From: Donghicola eburneus
GTDB taxonomy: Bacteria > Pseudomonadota > Alphaproteobacteria > Rhodobacterales > Rhodobacteraceae
Length of the DNA stretch: 64,000 nt
Direction of reading: 5' to 3'
Assembly (NCBI RefSeq): GCF_900115865.1
Contig: NZ_FOXY01000013.1
Location: 1 to 64,000 of the forward strand
Below the pieces are notes generated by a model. That model saw only the letters and a program-made list of their open reading frames with translations, was not told the DNA's origin and ran no database searches. Below are positions 34,399 to 45,394 of this stretch, piece by piece. Position 1 is the first letter of the stretch, and every line of letters begins with the position of its first letter. The position numbers were made by a program, and so were the translations under genes.

Positions 34399-35894
34399 CC
34401 CAACGCTTGCGGCGCCTCATGATCGGGTGGGGCGCCCCTTTGATATCTGGCGCCGTGGCCGCGATGGGTCAGGCGCCATTTGATTTTCTGCCCGCTCTTC
34501 TTGCGGGTTTCGTGGCAGCTTTGTGGTGGTGGCCTCGATGCGCCTCGCCGAAACAGGCTGCCAAGTTCGGCTGGCTCTTTGGCACCGGCTATTTCGCTGT
34601 CACGCTGTCTTGGATTGTTGAGCCCTTCTTGATCGAACCAGAGGTGTTCGGCTGGATGGCCCCTTTTGCGCTGGTCTTTATGGCGGGTGGGCTGGCCTTG
34701 TTCTGGGGGCTGGCGGGTTACATCGCGAAAAGGATTGGCGGGCATCCGTTGGCCTATGCGGGAACGCTGGCGCTGGTCGAGCTTTTGCGGGCCTACGTGC
34801 TGACGGGATTCCCGTGGGCGCTTGCCTCGCAGGGTTTGGTCAATTGGGGCGCCTATCAGGCCGCTGCTTGGATCGGGCCGCATGGGGTGAATCTGGCGTT
34901 TTTGTTGGTCTGTGCGGCGGTGCCTTTGATCGTGCGTCGGCGATGGATTGCTGTGCCTTTGGCGCTGTTAATCGGGGCAGGGGTGTTCTGGCCCGTTCCG
35001 AAATCCGATGTGTCTGGCGATCTGCCCATCGCGCGCGTGATCCAACCCAACGCTGTCCAGAGCCAAAAATGGACCGAGGCCAACGTCCGCAAGTTCTTTG
35101 ACCGCCAAGTTGCATTTACCGCTGCGCCTGCCGATCCGCGCCCCGATTTGGTCATCTGGCCCGAAACGGCTGTCCCCTTTGTTCTGGAATATGCAGGCCC
35201 TGCTTTGGGATATGTGGCAGAGCAGGCTGCGGGCAGCGAAGTGCTGCTCGGCATTCAGCGGACAGAAGGGGCGGGGCGCTGGTTCAACTCTGCTATTCTG
35301 CTGGATGATGCGGGCGCGCCGGTTGCGGTCTACGACAAATACCACCTTGTGCCCTTTGGGGAGTATCTGCCATTCCAAGCGTTCTTTGACCGCTTTGGTT
35401 TGACGGGCCTCGCGGCGTTCGGAGTGGGCGGCTATTCGGCGGGGGACGGGCCCCACGTGTTCGACGTGCCGGGGGTCGGACCGATCCTGCCGCTGATTTG
35501 TTACGAGGCGCTCTTTCCTCAGAATGTATTCGGCGCGCCCGAGCGTCCCGCGCTGTTGGTGCATATGACCAACGACGCTTGGTTCGGCAACTTCTCGGGT
35601 CCTTATCAGCATCTGGCCATCGCGCGGATGCGGGCGATTGAGTCCGGCATTCCAGTTGTCCGCTCGGCCAATACCGGGATTTCGGCGGTCATCGACGCCT
35701 ACGGCAACGTGCTGGGGCAGGTTGAACTGAACAGCGCAGGCTATCTGGACCTGCCCGTTCCAACCTCTCGAAAGATGACGCTGTATAGCCGGACGAGTGA
35801 TTGGCTCGCTATGCTCTTGATTTTAGGAATAGTTGCATCAGCTTTCCAGTTTCGCGGTCCGATTTCCGTTGACGCGGATGCCGGAGAAGCTTAG
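34395..35894 (+). CDS. lnt: Apolipoprotein N-acyltransferase
   Basis: A 499-residue inner-membrane enzyme. Six or so N-terminal hydrophobic segments (to about 190) and one at the C-terminus (LAMLLILGIVASAFQF) flank a nitrilase-type domain. The catalytic triad is visible: Glu in VIWPETAVP, Lys in YDKYHLVPFGEYLP and Cys in LICYEALFP. It adds the third acyl chain to lipoproteins; Pal and the small lipoprotein in this window would be substrates. Confidence 0.94.
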   Translation: MTQRLRRLMIGWGAPLISGAVAAMGQAPFDFLPALLAGFVAALWWWPRCASPKQAAKFGWLFGTGYFAVTLSWIVEPFLIEPEVFGWMAPFALVFMAGGLALFWGLAGYIAKRIGGHPLAYAGTLALVELLRAYVLTGFPWALASQGLVNWGAYQAAAWIGPHGVNLAFLLVCAAVPLIVRRRWIAVPLALLIGAGVFWPVPKSDVSGDLPIARVIQPNAVQSQKWTEANVRKFFDRQVAFTAAPADPRPDLVIWPETAVPFVLEYAGPALGYVAEQAAGSEVLLGIQRTEGAGRWFNSAILLDDAGAPVAVYDKYHLVPFGEYLPFQAFFDRFGLTGLAAFGVGGYSAGDGPHVFDVPGVGPILPLICYEALFPQNVFGAPERPALLVHMTNDAWFGNFSGPYQHLAIARMRAIESGIPVVRSANTGISAVIDAYGNVLGQVELNSAGYLDLPVPTSRKMTLYSRTSDWLAMLLILGIVASAFQFRGPISVDADAGEA

Positions 35895-35910
35895 GGGCCT
35901 TTTTCATATT

Positions 35911-35957
35911 CCTGTCACAACGGCTTCCTGGCGTGACTAGCGACATTTAATGGAGCA
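35911..35957 (+). promoter_or_regulatory. SAM/SAH riboswitch controlling metK
   Basis: In the 68-bp leader of metK, GTCAC (35914-35918) pairs with GTGAC (35933-35937). The enclosed AACGGCTTCCTGGC loop is the conserved core of the SAM/SAH riboswitch class. About 15 nt downstream TGGAGCA contains the ribosome-binding site GGAG, which can pair with the TTCC of the loop to form the pseudoknot. Ligand binding would hide the Shine-Dalgarno sequence and shut off SAM synthetase translation. The match to the remembered consensus is close to exact. Confidence 0.92.
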
Positions 35958-35962
35958 CTTCA

Positions 35963-37132
35963 ATGACCAGACAGAACTACATCTTCACCTCGGAATCTGT
36001 CTCCGAGGGGCATCCTGATAAGGTGTGCGATCGTATCTCGGACGCGGTGCTCGACGCGCTGCTGTCAGCCGAGGAAAACGCGCGCGTGGCTTGCGAAACT
36101 TTTGCGACCAGCGGGATGGTGGTTGTCGGCGGCGAAGTGGGCTTGTCCGATCAGGAACAGCTGCGCAACTATATGGGCAGCATCACCCAGATCGCCCGTG
36201 ATTGCATCCGTGACATCGGTTACGAGCAAGAGCAGTTCCACTGGAACACCTGCCACGTGCTGAACTTCTTGCATGAGCAGTCCGCGCACATTGCGCAGGG
36301 TGTGGACCGTGATGGGGCGGGCGACCAAGGGATCATGTTCGGTTTCGCGACCAACGAAACCCCCGAACTGATGCCCGCGCCGATCCAGTACGCACACGCG
36401 GTGTTGCGCCGTCTGGCGGACGCACGCAAGTCCGGCGCGGAGCCGACCCTGCGTCCTGACGCGAAGTCGCAGATTTCGTTGCGCTACGAGGACGGCAAGC
36501 CGGTGGAAGTGACCTCGATCGTGCTGTCGCACCAGCATGCGGACGAAGCGCAAACCAGCGACGACATCCGCGCGATTGTCGAGCCCTATATCCGCGAGAT
36601 CATCCCGGCTGAATTGCTGACCGCAAAGACAGAATGGTGGGTGAACCCCACTGGGACGTTTGTGATCGGTGGTCCCGACGGGGACGCGGGCCTGACAGGT
36701 CGCAAGATTATCGTGGACACCTACGGCGGCGCAGCGCCCCACGGCGGCGGTGCATTCAGCGGCAAAGACCCGACCAAGGTGGACCGCTCTGCTGCCTACG
36801 CCGCGCGGTATCTGGCCAAGAACATCGTGGCTGCAGGGCTGGCGGACAAGTGCACCTTGCAGGTGAGCTATGCGATTGGCGTGGCGAAGCCCTTGTCGAT
36901 TTACGTGGATTGCCACGGCACAGGGAAAATCGAGGAGGCCGCAATCGAGGCAGCGATTCCCCGCGTGATGGATCTGTCGCCCCGTGGCATCCGCACGCAC
37001 CTGGACTTGAACAAGCCGATCTATTCGCGCACCGCAGCCTACGGTCACTTTGGTCGCGCGCCCGAAGCGGATGGCGGATTCAGCTGGGAGCGCACCGATC
37101 TGGCAGAGGCTCTGGCCCGCGAAATTCGCTGA
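35963..37132 (+). CDS. metK: S-adenosylmethionine synthetase
   Basis: A 389-residue three-domain enzyme with [24 protein letters not shown], the ATP/Mg loops DQGIMFGFA and [14 protein letters not shown], and the P-loop-like [16 protein letters not shown]. It makes SAM from methionine and ATP. The ATG follows GGAGCACTTCA, whose GGAG is part of the riboswitch. A terminator follows within 60 bp, so it is probably monocistronic. Confidence 0.97.
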   Translation: MTRQNYIFTSESVSEGHPDKVCDRISDAVLDALLSAEENARVACETFATSGMVVVGGEVGLSDQEQLRNYMGSITQIARDCIRDIGYEQEQFHWNTCHVLNFLHEQSAHIAQGVDRDGAGDQGIMFGFATNETPELMPAPIQYAHAVLRRLADARKSGAEPTLRPDAKSQISLRYEDGKPVEVTSIVLSHQHADEAQTSDDIRAIVEPYIREIIPAELLTAKTEWWVNPTGTFVIGGPDGDAGLTGRKIIVDTYGGAAPHGGGAFSGKDPTKVDRSAAYAARYLAKNIVAAGLADKCTLQVSYAIGVAKPLSIYVDCHGTGKIEEAAIEAAIPRVMDLSPRGIRTHLDLNKPIYSRTAAYGHFGRAPEADGGFSWERTDLAEALAREIR

Positions 37133-37159
37133 TTTCCGGCGACATCGGGATTCGTAGAC

Positions 37160-37189
37160 GGGGCCCCTTGTGGGCCCTGTTTCGTTTTT
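37160..37189 (+). terminator. Rho-independent terminator of metK
   Basis: GGGCCC pairs with GGGCCC around a CTTGT loop (plus one G-U pair), followed by GTTTCGTTTTT. Confidence 0.8.
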
Positions 37190-37254
37190 GAGTATTTAAG
37201 GCAAAAAGAAGCTGGGGCTTGTTTTGGGCAGGGCGCGGCTTTATTGGGCAGGCC

Positions 37255-37977
37255 ATGAGCGACGAGACACCGAAAACACACCCCTCTGGCGCGCCTTGGC
37301 GTAACTTCTATGGACGGTTCAAGGGCAAAACCTTGCGGCCGAACCAGAAGGAATTTCTGGAAGAGGATCTGGAGCCTTTGTCCCCCGGTCCGGTCGGTTG
37401 GGATGTGAACCCTGACCGCGAGAAGCTGGATGTGGAGGCCATGTTTGACGGACGTCCACTCTGGCTGGAGATCGGCTTTGGCGGCGGTGAGCATCTGGTC
37501 CACATGGCGAAGACCTATCCCGATATGGGGATTATTGGCTGTGAGCCGTTCATCAACGGTGTCGCCATGCTGTTGGGGAAAATCCGCGAGGCTGGCGTGA
37601 CCAACCTGAAGGTGCACCCCGGTGACGCGCGCGATCTGTTTGACGTGCTGCCCGATGGCTGCGTCCAGAAGGCGTTTCTGAACTACCCCGATCCTTGGCC
37701 TAAGAAGCGGCACCATCGTCGCCGCTTTGTCACCCAAGAGCACTTGCAGCCCTTGGCTCAGGTGATGGCGCAGGGGGCCGAGTTTCGCGTGGCCACCGAT
37801 ATTCCCGACTACGTTCGCCAGACCATGCAAGAGGTTCCGCAAGCGGGCTTTGAATGGCTGGCCGAAGGGCCGTCCGACTGGCGTGAGCCTTGGGGCGACT
37901 GGATTTCCACGCGCTACGAGCAGAAGGCTCTGCGCGAGGGGCGCACGCCCCATTACATGACTTTCCGTCGCCGCTGA
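37255..37977 (+). CDS. trmB: tRNA (guanine-N7-)-methyltransferase
   Basis: A 240-residue Rossmann methyltransferase that makes m7G46 in tRNA. It has LWLEIGFGGGEHL for SAM binding, GCEPFINGV, and the family signature NYPDPWPKKRHHRRRF. ATG 37255 (MSDETPKT) was preferred over an in-frame start 12 codons upstream that lacks a ribosome site. It lies behind metK, whose product it consumes, but a terminator separates the two. Confidence 0.94.
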   Translation: MSDETPKTHPSGAPWRNFYGRFKGKTLRPNQKEFLEEDLEPLSPGPVGWDVNPDREKLDVEAMFDGRPLWLEIGFGGGEHLVHMAKTYPDMGIIGCEPFINGVAMLLGKIREAGVTNLKVHPGDARDLFDVLPDGCVQKAFLNYPDPWPKKRHHRRRFVTQEHLQPLAQVMAQGAEFRVATDIPDYVRQTMQEVPQAGFEWLAEGPSDWREPWGDWISTRYEQKALREGRTPHYMTFRRR

Positions 37978-38043
37978 GGGCGATAGACCATGCCCTTTGT
38001 TTGCGATAACAGAAGGGCGGATTGATTGAACGAGGAACGCCCG

Positions 38044-39390
38044 ATGTCTGCACATGGCACGCCCATCCCGATGACCGCCTATGCTTCTGGTCCCCTGACC
38101 GGAGAGGCTCATGTCCCCGGGGACAAGTCGATTAGCCACCGTTCGCTGATCCTTGGCGCGATGGCCGTGGGCGAGACTAAGATTTCTGGCCTGCTCGAGG
38201 GGCAAGACGTTCTGGACACCGCGAAAGCGATGCAGGCGTTCGGTGCCGAAGTCACCAACCACGGTGGCGGCAATTGGTCGGTCAAGGGTGTGGGCGTTGG
38301 TGGTTTTGCCGAACCTGACAACGTGATCGACTGCGGGAACTCTGGCACCGGTGTGCGCCTGATCATGGGCGCGATGGCGACATGCCCGATCACGGTGACC
38401 TTTACCGGTGATGCCAGCTTGAACAAGCGTCCGATGGCCCGTGTGACCGATCCGATCGCGCTGTTTGGCGCGCAGTCGGTTGGTCGCAGTGGTGGCCGCT
38501 TGCCCATGACCATCGTCGGCGCAGCAGAGCCGACCCCCGTGCGCTACACCGTGCCGATGCCCTCGGCTCAGGTGAAGTCGGCGGTTCTGCTGGCCGGTCT
38601 GAATGTGCCGGGTGAGACTGTGGTGATCGAGAAAGAAGCCACCCGCGACCATACCGAGCGGATGCTGGCCGGTTTCGGGGCAGAGATTTCGACGGTGGAA
38701 ACCGAAGAGGGCCGCGTGATCACCCTGAAGGGCCAGCCCGAACTGAAGCCGCAGGACATCACCGTGCCGCGCGATCCGTCGTCGGCGGCGTTCCCCGTGT
38801 GTGCGGCGCTGCTGGTGCCCGGCTCGGACGTGCTGATCCCGAATATCGGCCTGAACCCGACCCGCGCTGGCCTGTTCACTACTCTGCGCGAAATGGGCGC
38901 GGACCTGACCTATGAAAACGAGCGCGTTGAGGGCGGCGAGCCCATGGCTGACCTGCGCGCCAAGTATTCGCCCAACATGAAGGGCATCACCGTCCCGCCC
39001 GAGCGTGCGGCCTCGATGATCGACGAATACCCTGTGCTGTCCGTTGTCGCGGCCAATGCGACCGGCGACACCGTGATGCGCGGCGTCAAAGAGCTGCGGG
39101 TCAAGGAAAGCGACCGCATTGATGCGATGGCCAAGGGCCTACGCGCCAACGGGGTCGAGGTCGAAGAGGGCGATGATTGGTGGATCGTCAAAGGTCTGGG
39201 TGCTGGCAATGTGCCCGGCGGCGCGACCTGCGAGACCCATCTGGATCACCGCATCGCCATGTCCTTCCTCGTGGGCGGTCTGTGCAGCCAGAAGCCGATC
39301 AGCGTGGATGACGGCGGCGCGATTGCCACCAGCTTCCCGATCTTCGAAACGCTGATTTCGGGGCTCGGTGGCAAGATCGAGCGAACCTGA
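38044..39390 (+). CDS. aroA: 5-enolpyruvylshikimate-3-phosphate synthase (class II type)
   Basis: A 448-residue shikimate-pathway enzyme with two inside-out barrels. Seen are [51 protein letters not shown] and KESDRIDAM. Overall it resembles the class II (CP4-like) enzymes. At the residue that is Ala in the glyphosate-insensitive CP4 protein it has Gly (G101, in NSGTG), as in class I enzymes. ATG 38044 has GAGGAA 8 nt upstream; a TTG six codons upstream is in frame. Confidence 0.95.
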   Translation: MSAHGTPIPMTAYASGPLTGEAHVPGDKSISHRSLILGAMAVGETKISGLLEGQDVLDTAKAMQAFGAEVTNHGGGNWSVKGVGVGGFAEPDNVIDCGNSGTGVRLIMGAMATCPITVTFTGDASLNKRPMARVTDPIALFGAQSVGRSGGRLPMTIVGAAEPTPVRYTVPMPSAQVKSAVLLAGLNVPGETVVIEKEATRDHTERMLAGFGAEISTVETEEGRVITLKGQPELKPQDITVPRDPSSAAFPVCAALLVPGSDVLIPNIGLNPTRAGLFTTLREMGADLTYENERVEGGEPMADLRAKYSPNMKGITVPPERAASMIDEYPVLSVVAANATGDTVMRGVKELRVKESDRIDAMAKGLRANGVEVEEGDDWWIVKGLGAGNVPGGATCETHLDHRIAMSFLVGGLCSQKPISVDDGGAIATSFPIFETLISGLGGKIERT

Positions 39391-39392
39391 TC

Positions 39393-39422
39393 AAAGGGCG
39401 GCCCCAGCGGGTCGCCTTTTTC
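39393..39422 (+). terminator. Rho-independent terminator of aroA
   Basis: AAAGG-G-CGGCCC and GGGTCGCCTTT pair with one bulged G and one G-U around a short loop, running into TTTTTC. Confidence 0.7.
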
Positions 39423-39520
39423 TTTGGGTCCGGTTGCAGGAAACTGCCCGCTCATTGCGGGATGCTTGTTCCCGATGGCGGTCTGGGCTAGGACAGACAT
39501 CCGATTGACAGGAGGCCCCT

Positions 39521-40141
39521 ATGTTCACAGTCGCGATTGATGGACCTGCCGCATCCGGCAAAGGCACGATTTCCCGCGCAATTGCTGCGCATTTCGGGTT
39601 TGCACATTTGGATACGGGCCTGCTGTATCGCGCGACGGGGCGCAAGACTTTGGACGGGACGCCCGCGCTGGAAGCGGCACAAACCCTCACGGCAGAGGAT
39701 TTGCAGGGCGACGCTTTACGCGCGCCCGACGTGGCCCAAGCTGCCAGTAAAGTCGCTGCGATGCCGGACGTCCGCAAAGCTTTGGTCGATTTTCAGCGGG
39801 CCTTTGCAGCGCGGGCAGGGGGGGCGGTATTGGACGGGCGCGATATTGGCACTGTCATTTGCCCCGACGCCGAGGTGAAGCTGTTTGTTACTGCCAGCGA
39901 CGATGTCCGTGCGGAACGGCGCTGGAAAGAGCTGACCTTCAAAGGGCACAAGGTCTCGATCGAAGAGGTTTTGGCAGATTTGCGCGAGCGGGATCGCCGT
40001 GACAGCACCCGTGCGGATGCCCCGATGAAAGCAGCGGATGACGCTCTGCAACTGGACACCACCAGCTTGTCAATCGAAGAGGCCGTCGCGTCTGCCGTCA
40101 AACGGATTGAGGCGCGTCAGGCGGAACTGGCCAAGCTCTGA
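39521..40141 (+). CDS. cmk: Cytidylate kinase
   Basis: A 206-residue nucleoside monophosphate kinase with P-loop [14 protein letters not shown], the substrate segment [31 protein letters not shown] and the lid [12 protein letters not shown]. It phosphorylates CMP/dCMP. It is shorter than E. coli Cmk, as is common in alphaproteobacteria. aroA-cmk-rpsA is a widely conserved order. Its last 25 bp overlap a convergent acetyltransferase gene. Confidence 0.95.
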   Translation: MFTVAIDGPAASGKGTISRAIAAHFGFAHLDTGLLYRATGRKTLDGTPALEAAQTLTAEDLQGDALRAPDVAQAASKVAAMPDVRKALVDFQRAFAARAGGAVLDGRDIGTVICPDAEVKLFVTASDDVRAERRWKELTFKGHKVSIEEVLADLRERDRRDSTRADAPMKAADDALQLDTTSLSIEEAVASAVKRIEARQAELAKL

Positions 40142-40554
40142 TCAGGCAGGCTGATCTGCATATTGCGGTAGGGTTGGCTCTCTTTGAAAAAGACGTCGCC
40201 GAAAGGCTGGAACCCGAATTTCGCGTAGAATGGCATGGCGCTTTCGCGGGCGCTGAGCCAAACCCGATCCGCGCCAGATGCCTCTGCCACGCTGAGCGCA
40301 TGGCGCATCATGAGCGTGCCGACGCCTTGTCCTTGACAGTCAGAACGGGTTGCAAACTTACGTAACTGCATCGCGGACTCGTTTTTGAAGAGCGACAGGA
40401 CACTGACCATTTTGCCGCCTACGTGGGCGCCGAAATGTAGGGCCGACTCGTCGCCAGCAACGCGGCTGAAATCCACCGGATGATCTGGCCAGAGCACGGA
40501 ATGGCGCAGGGGCAGGGTGTCCTTGGCGCTGATTTGAACGATTTGAACCTGCAT
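40117..40554 (-). CDS. GNAT-family N-acetyltransferase
   Basis: A 145-residue acetyltransferase with the acetyl-CoA loop [10 protein letters not shown] (motif [12 protein letters not shown]), [19 protein letters not shown] (motif B) and [11 protein letters not shown]. The substrate is unknown. It is inserted on the opposite strand between cmk and rpsA, and its 3' end overlaps the cmk coding end by 25 bp. Confidence 0.82.
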   Translation of the reverse strand: MQVQIVQISAKDTLPLRHSVLWPDHPVDFSRVAGDESALHFGAHVGGKMVSVLSLFKNESAMQLRKFATRSDCQGQGVGTLMMRHALSVAEASGADRVWLSARESAMPFYAKFGFQPFGDVFFKESQPYRNMQISLPDQSLASSA

Positions 40555-40776
40555 CGGGGCCTGTTTCGCTGGGTTTCACGGGGTCTGGTGCTTGCCAGTG
40601 GGACGAAAATCGCTTATTCCGCGCCTCGTCAACATGGCAATGACCAGACGGAACCCAAGGGTCGGATACACCAACCGGCCCTGCTTTGTTTGAAAATCGC
40701 CCGAAAGACCAACCCAAAGACCGGCGGAGACAACCGCTCGGCCAGAAAAAACGTTAGTAAAGGAAAAACGGACGCT

Positions 40777-42453
40777 ATGGCGAACGCAATGATGGAGGAA
40801 TTCGAAGCCCTCCTGCAAGAAAGCTTCGAAATCGACACCCCCGAAGAAGGTTCGGTTGTCAAAGGTAAGGTCATCGCAATCGAAGCGGGCCAAGCCATCA
40901 TCGACGTAGGCTACAAAATGGAAGGCCGCGTTGATCTGAAAGAATTCGCAAACCCCGGCGAAGCTCCTGAAATCGCAGTCGGCGACGAAGTAGAAGTGTT
41001 CCTGCGCTCTGCTGAAAACGCCCGCGGCGAAGCTGTTATCTCGCGCGAGATGGCACGCCGTGAAGAAGCATGGGACCGCCTGGAAAAAGCATACGCAGAC
41101 GATGCACGCGTCGAAGGCGCGATCTTCGGCCGCGTCAAAGGTGGCTTCACCGTCGATCTGGGTGGCGCAGTTGCGTTCCTGCCCGGCTCGCAGGTTGACG
41201 TACGCCCCGTACGCGACGCAGGCCCGCTGATGGGTCTGAAGCAGCCCTTCCAGATCCTGAAAATGGACCGTCGCCGTGGCAACATCGTTGTGTCGCGCCG
41301 CGCCATCCTGGAAGAGTCGCGCGCCGAGCAGCGTGCAGAAGTCATCGGCAACCTGTCCGAAGGTCAGGCGGTCGAGGGTGTTGTCAAGAACATCACCGAG
41401 TACGGTGCATTCGTTGACCTGGGCGGCGTTGACGGCCTGCTGCACGTCACCGACATGGCATGGCGCCGTGTAAACCACCCCTCCGAGATCCTGTCGATCG
41501 GCGAAACCGTCAAGGTTCAGGTCATCAAGATCAACAAAGAAACCCACCGCATCAGCTTGGGCATGAAGCAGCTGCAAGCCGATCCGTGGGATTCGGTTGC
41601 TGCGAAGTACCCGCTGGAAACCGTTCACACCGGCCGCGTCACCAACATCACCGACTACGGTGCGTTCGTGGAGCTGGAGCCCGGCGTCGAAGGTCTGGTG
41701 CACGTTTCGGAAATGTCGTGGACCAAGAAAAACGTCCACCCCGGCAAAATCGTTTCGACCTCGCAGGAAGTCGAAGTCATGGTGCTGGAAATCGACGAAG
41801 CCAAGCGTCGCGTTTCGCTGGGTCTCAAGCAGTGCATGCGTAACCCCTGGGAAGTCTTTGCTGAGACCCACCCCGAGGGCACCGTTGTTGAAGGCGAAGT
41901 CAAGAACATCACCGAATTCGGTCTGTTCATCGGCCTCGAAGGCGACATCGACGGCATGGTTCACCTGTCGGACCTCACTTGGGAAGGCCGCGGCGAAGAC
42001 GTCATCGGCGACTACACCAAAGGCGACGTTGTCAAAGCGGTTGTCTCGGAAGTCGACGTCGAGAAAGAGCGTATCTCGCTGTCCGTCAAAGCTGTTGGCG
42101 GCGATCCCTTCGCAGAAGCCATTGGCGGCGTGAAGCGCGGCTCGATCATCACTGTTGAAGTGACCGCGATCGAAGACGGCGGCATCGAAGTCGACTACGA
42201 AGGCATGAAGTCCTTCATCCGTCGCTCGGACCTGTCGCGTGACCGTGCGGACCAGCGCCCCGAGCGTTTCCAGGTTGGCGACAAGATCGACGTTCGCGTC
42301 ACCAACGTCGACAGCAAGTCGCGTCGTCTGGGCCTGTCGATCAAGGCACGCGAGATTGCAGAAGAGAAAGAAGCCGTCGAACAGTTCGGCAGCTCGGACT
42401 CGGGTGCATCGCTCGGCGATATCCTCGGCGCAGCGCTGAAGGGCAACGAGTAA
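40777..42453 (+). CDS. rpsA: 30S ribosomal protein S1
   Basis: A 558-residue protein of six S1 RNA-binding repeats. The later ones are clear from the recurring [14 protein letters not shown] / [13 protein letters not shown] / [14 protein letters not shown] segments followed by [16 protein letters not shown] and MVHLSDL. It brings mRNA to the ribosome. ATG 40777 ([13 protein letters not shown]) follows AAAGGAAAAACG. The in-frame region upstream overlaps the divergent acetyltransferase and lacks family similarity, so it was excluded. Codon use is strongly biased, as expected for a highly expressed gene. Confidence 0.97.
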   Translation: MANAMMEEFEALLQESFEIDTPEEGSVVKGKVIAIEAGQAIIDVGYKMEGRVDLKEFANPGEAPEIAVGDEVEVFLRSAENARGEAVISREMARREEAWDRLEKAYADDARVEGAIFGRVKGGFTVDLGGAVAFLPGSQVDVRPVRDAGPLMGLKQPFQILKMDRRRGNIVVSRRAILEESRAEQRAEVIGNLSEGQAVEGVVKNITEYGAFVDLGGVDGLLHVTDMAWRRVNHPSEILSIGETVKVQVIKINKETHRISLGMKQLQADPWDSVAAKYPLETVHTGRVTNITDYGAFVELEPGVEGLVHVSEMSWTKKNVHPGKIVSTSQEVEVMVLEIDEAKRRVSLGLKQCMRNPWEVFAETHPEGTVVEGEVKNITEFGLFIGLEGDIDGMVHLSDLTWEGRGEDVIGDYTKGDVVKAVVSEVDVEKERISLSVKAVGGDPFAEAIGGVKRGSIITVEVTAIEDGGIEVDYEGMKSFIRRSDLSRDRADQRPERFQVGDKIDVRVTNVDSKSRRLGLSIKAREIAEEKEAVEQFGSSDSGASLGDILGAALKGNE

Positions 42454-42483
42454 TCCTCGTTCCTTAAATCAAAGAGTTACATT

Positions 42484-42513
42484 AGCCCCGCAGGTTTTCT
42501 GCGGGGCTTTTTC
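42484..42513 (+). terminator. Rho-independent terminator of rpsA
   Basis: AGCCCCGCAG pairs perfectly with CTGCGGGGCT around a GTTTT loop, followed by TTTTTC. Confidence 0.9.
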
Positions 42514-42700
42514 TATGGCCGATTCGGTGAAAAACCGACCAAACGGATGGTTTCTGTGCTGCGGCATTCCTGCAAAAACGGGGTTCGTGGGCAGAAAGAT
42601 ACCAAAATTCACGACTTGCCTGCGATTTTGTTTCGTTTTCAGGCATTTGGCCCTATTATCAGATTTACAAGATATATTGCTGGCGAGGGGGAGACATCTG

Positions 42701-43000
42701 ATGATCCGTTCGGAACTCATTCAGATCATTGCCGACGAAAATCCGCACCTGTATCAACGCGATGTCGAGCGCATCGTGAATACGGTCTTCGAAGAAATCA
42801 CCGAAGCAATGGCGCGGGGAGACAGAGTCGAGTTGCGCGGCTTTGGCGCTTTTTCGGTGAAGAAGCGTGATGCGCGGATCGGTCGCAATCCTCGAACAGG
42901 TGAGACTGTTGAAGTCGAAGAGAAATTTGTACCTTTCTTCAAAACCGGCAAGCTGCTGCGAGACCGGTTGAATGGTTTGGAAGAGTCTGAAGAAGAATAA
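42701..43000 (+). CDS. ihfB: Integration host factor subunit beta
   Basis: A 99-residue HU/IHF-type DNA-bending protein: [35 protein letters not shown], and the beta-arm [15 protein letters not shown] with its intercalating Pro. ATG 42701 has GGGGGAG nearby. Position after rpsA is the conserved place of ihfB. Its stop overlaps the next start (TAATG). Confidence 0.95.
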   Translation: MIRSELIQIIADENPHLYQRDVERIVNTVFEEITEAMARGDRVELRGFGAFSVKKRDARIGRNPRTGETVEVEEKFVPFFKTGKLLRDRLNGLEESEEE

Positions 43001-43353
43001 TGATCCGCTATATTCGTTATGCATTTTTGGCCGTGATTGCGGTCGTTTTGGTCGCGATCGCCGCGGCCAACCGTGAAGCTGTCAGCCTGCAATTGCTGCC
43101 CGAAGGTCTGGCGGACATCGCTGGCTGGAACTTCATGCTCGAACTGCCCTTGTTCCTTGTGATCTTTGCCAGCGTGATCGCTGGTCTTTTGATCGGGTTC
43201 GTCTGGGAGTGGATGCGCGAGCACAAGCACCGCGCCGAAGCCCGCCGTCAGAAGCACGCGGCGCAGAGCCTGAACCGCGAAGTCGAAAAGCTGCGCGGCG
43301 AGAAGCACAAGGGTAAGGACGAGGTTCTGGCCCTGTTGGAGAGCAACGGCTAA
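43000..43353 (+). CDS. lapA: LapA-domain (DUF1049) inner-membrane protein
   Basis: A 117-residue protein with two membrane segments (YAFLAVIAVVLVAIAAAN; ELPLFLVIFASVIAGLLIGFVWE) and a basic C-terminal helical tail. This is the lipopolysaccharide assembly protein A-like domain. In enterobacteria LapA works with LapB in controlling LPS synthesis; no lapB is seen here. Overlaps the ihfB stop by 1 bp. Confidence 0.8.
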   Translation: MIRYIRYAFLAVIAVVLVAIAAANREAVSLQLLPEGLADIAGWNFMLELPLFLVIFASVIAGLLIGFVWEWMREHKHRAEARRQKHAAQSLNREVEKLRGEKHKGKDEVLALLESNG

Positions 43354-43356
43354 CCC

Positions 43357-44001
43357 ATGTCCTCTGGAATCAGAGTTAAAATCTGCGGTCTGAGCACCGC
43401 AGAAGACGTGCGCGCTGCGGCAGAGGCCGGGGCGCGCTACGTTGGTTTTGTGTTCTTTCCCAAGAGCCCCCGTAACGTGACCATCGAACAGGCCCGTGAT
43501 TTGGCCGTTGAGGTGCCTTTGGGTGTGGCCAAGGTGGCTTTGACTGTGAACGCGGATAACGACCTGTTGGATGCGATCACAGGGGCTGTACCGCTCGATA
43601 TGATCCAGCTGCACGGGTCCGAAAGCCCAGAGCGTGTGACCGAGGTCAAAAAGCGCTATGGCCTGCCTGTGATGAAGGTCGTGGGTCTGTCGGGCGCGGA
43701 TGATCTGTCGCGTATTGCCGAATACGAAACGGTTGCCGACCAGATCCTCGTGGATGCCAAGGCACCCAAGGACGCGGATTTGCCAGGTGGCAACGGGCTG
43801 TCCTTTGACTGGCGTCTGCTGGAGGGGCGCGAGTGGGCGGTGCCGTGGATGCTGGCGGGCGGTCTGCACGCAGGCAATGTGGCCGAGGCGATCGCGCGGA
43901 CGGGCACCCGTCAGGTTGATTTATCTTCTGGTGTCGAAAGTGCGCCGGGCGTCAAAGATCCCCAGAAAATCAAGGAATTCATGCAGGCCGCTCTGGCCTG
44001 A
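43357..44001 (+). CDS. trpF: Phosphoribosylanthranilate isomerase
   Basis: A 214-residue TIM barrel of tryptophan synthesis with VKICGLST (catalytic Cys), [42 protein letters not shown] and [10 protein letters not shown]. It lies 3 bp after lapA and upstream of trpB, with trpA absent from the window. Confidence 0.95.
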   Translation: MSSGIRVKICGLSTAEDVRAAAEAGARYVGFVFFPKSPRNVTIEQARDLAVEVPLGVAKVALTVNADNDLLDAITGAVPLDMIQLHGSESPERVTEVKKRYGLPVMKVVGLSGADDLSRIAEYETVADQILVDAKAPKDADLPGGNGLSFDWRLLEGREWAVPWMLAGGLHAGNVAEAIARTGTRQVDLSSGVESAPGVKDPQKIKEFMQAALA

Positions 44002-44116
44002 TGCACCCCTTTGTGGCGGCGGTTTCGCGATGGCGGGACCGATTGCCGCTTTTCGCTGGAAATGCCGCTCTATGTTGCATATCCACGTGCAAAATCTCAG
44101 TTGAAAGGCGCCCGAG

Positions 44117-45361
44117 ATGAATGATCTTTTCAACAGCTTCATGACCGGACCCGATGACAAAGGCCGCTTTGGCAAATTCGGCGGACGGTTCGTGTCGGAA
44201 ACGCTGATGCCGCTGATCCTCGAGCTTGAGGAGCAGTACGAGCATGCCAAGACCGATCCCGAGTTCTGGGCCGAGATGGACTACCTGTGGAAACACTACG
44301 TAGGCCGTCCGTCGCCGCTGTATTACGCAGAGCGCCTGACCGAGCAGCTTGGCGGGGCCAAGGTGTACTTCAAGCGCGACGAGCTGAACCACACCGGCGC
44401 GCACAAGATCAATAACGTGTTGGGTCAGATCATTCTGGCCCGCCGCATGGGCAAGACCCGCATCATCGCGGAAACTGGCGCAGGCCAGCATGGCGTTGCG
44501 ACCGCGACTGTCTGTGCGAAATTCGGTCTGAAATGCGTTGTTTATATGGGCGCGCACGACGTTGAGCGTCAGAAGCCCAACGTGTTCCGCATGCGCCTGC
44601 TGGGGGCTGAGGTTGTGCCTGTGACCAGCGGTCGTGGCACCCTGAAGGACGCGATGAACGATGCCCTGCGGGACTGGGTGACCAACGTGGAAGAGACGTT
44701 TTACTGCATCGGCACCGTGGCTGGTCCGCACCCCTATCCTGCGATGGTTCGTGATTTCCAAGCCATCATCGGCAAGGAAACCCGCGAGCAGATCATGGAA
44801 GCCGAAGGCCGTCTGCCCGACACTCTGATCGCTGCGATCGGCGGTGGTTCGAACGCGATGGGCCTCTTCTACCCGTTCCTTGATGACAAGGACGTGGGCA
44901 TCATCGGCGTCGAAGCGGGCGGCAAGGGCGTGAACGAAAAGATGGAGCACTGTGCCTCGTTGACCGGCGGTCGTCCGGGCGTGCTGCATGGCAACCGTAC
45001 CTATCTGCTGCAGGACGAGGATGGCCAAATCCTTGAAGGGCATAGCATTTCTGCAGGTCTCGACTATCCGGGCATCGGCCCAGAGCACAGCTGGCTGCAT
45101 GAAACCGGCCGCGCGGAATATGTCTCGATCACCGACAAAGAGGCGCTTGAGGCGTTCCAGCTGTCGTGCAGCACCGAAGGCATCATCCCCGCGCTGGAGC
45201 CTTGTCACGCGCTGGCCCACGTTGCCAAGATCGCGCCGACTTTGCCCAAAGACCACCTGATCGTCATGAACATGTGTGGCCGTGGCGACAAAGACATCTT
45301 TACCGTGGCGCGCCATTTGGGTGTGAACATCGCGGGCGAAGAAGGCCGCGATCTGGGCTAA
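44117..45361 (+). CDS. trpB: Tryptophan synthase beta chain
   Basis: A 414-residue PLP enzyme condensing indole with serine. It has [15 protein letters not shown] (PLP lysine in AHKINN), [29 protein letters not shown] (phosphate loop) and a C-terminal [10 protein letters not shown]. TrpB-1 type, the standard partner of TrpA. A terminator follows. Confidence 0.97.
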   Translation: MNDLFNSFMTGPDDKGRFGKFGGRFVSETLMPLILELEEQYEHAKTDPEFWAEMDYLWKHYVGRPSPLYYAERLTEQLGGAKVYFKRDELNHTGAHKINNVLGQIILARRMGKTRIIAETGAGQHGVATATVCAKFGLKCVVYMGAHDVERQKPNVFRMRLLGAEVVPVTSGRGTLKDAMNDALRDWVTNVEETFYCIGTVAGPHPYPAMVRDFQAIIGKETREQIMEAEGRLPDTLIAAIGGGSNAMGLFYPFLDDKDVGIIGVEAGGKGVNEKMEHCASLTGGRPGVLHGNRTYLLQDEDGQILEGHSISAGLDYPGIGPEHSWLHETGRAEYVSITDKEALEAFQLSCSTEGIIPALEPCHALAHVAKIAPTLPKDHLIVMNMCGRGDKDIFTVARHLGVNIAGEEGRDLG

Positions 45362-45394
45362 ACCCCGCCGAACAGCTTAATGACTGATGAACAG

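Noticed and set aside
36065-37048. A 327-codon minus-strand frame inside metK
   Set aside because: Antisense shadow of a highly conserved enzyme with no recognisable motifs or ribosome site.
38044-39390. Calling aroA a glyphosate-insensitive enzyme from its CP4-like overall sequence
   Set aside because: The key position is Gly rather than Ala, so the claim is not supported.
40576-41964. A 462-codon minus-strand frame across rpsA
   Set aside because: It mirrors the S1 repeats in antisense; the repeats give a false impression of internal structure.
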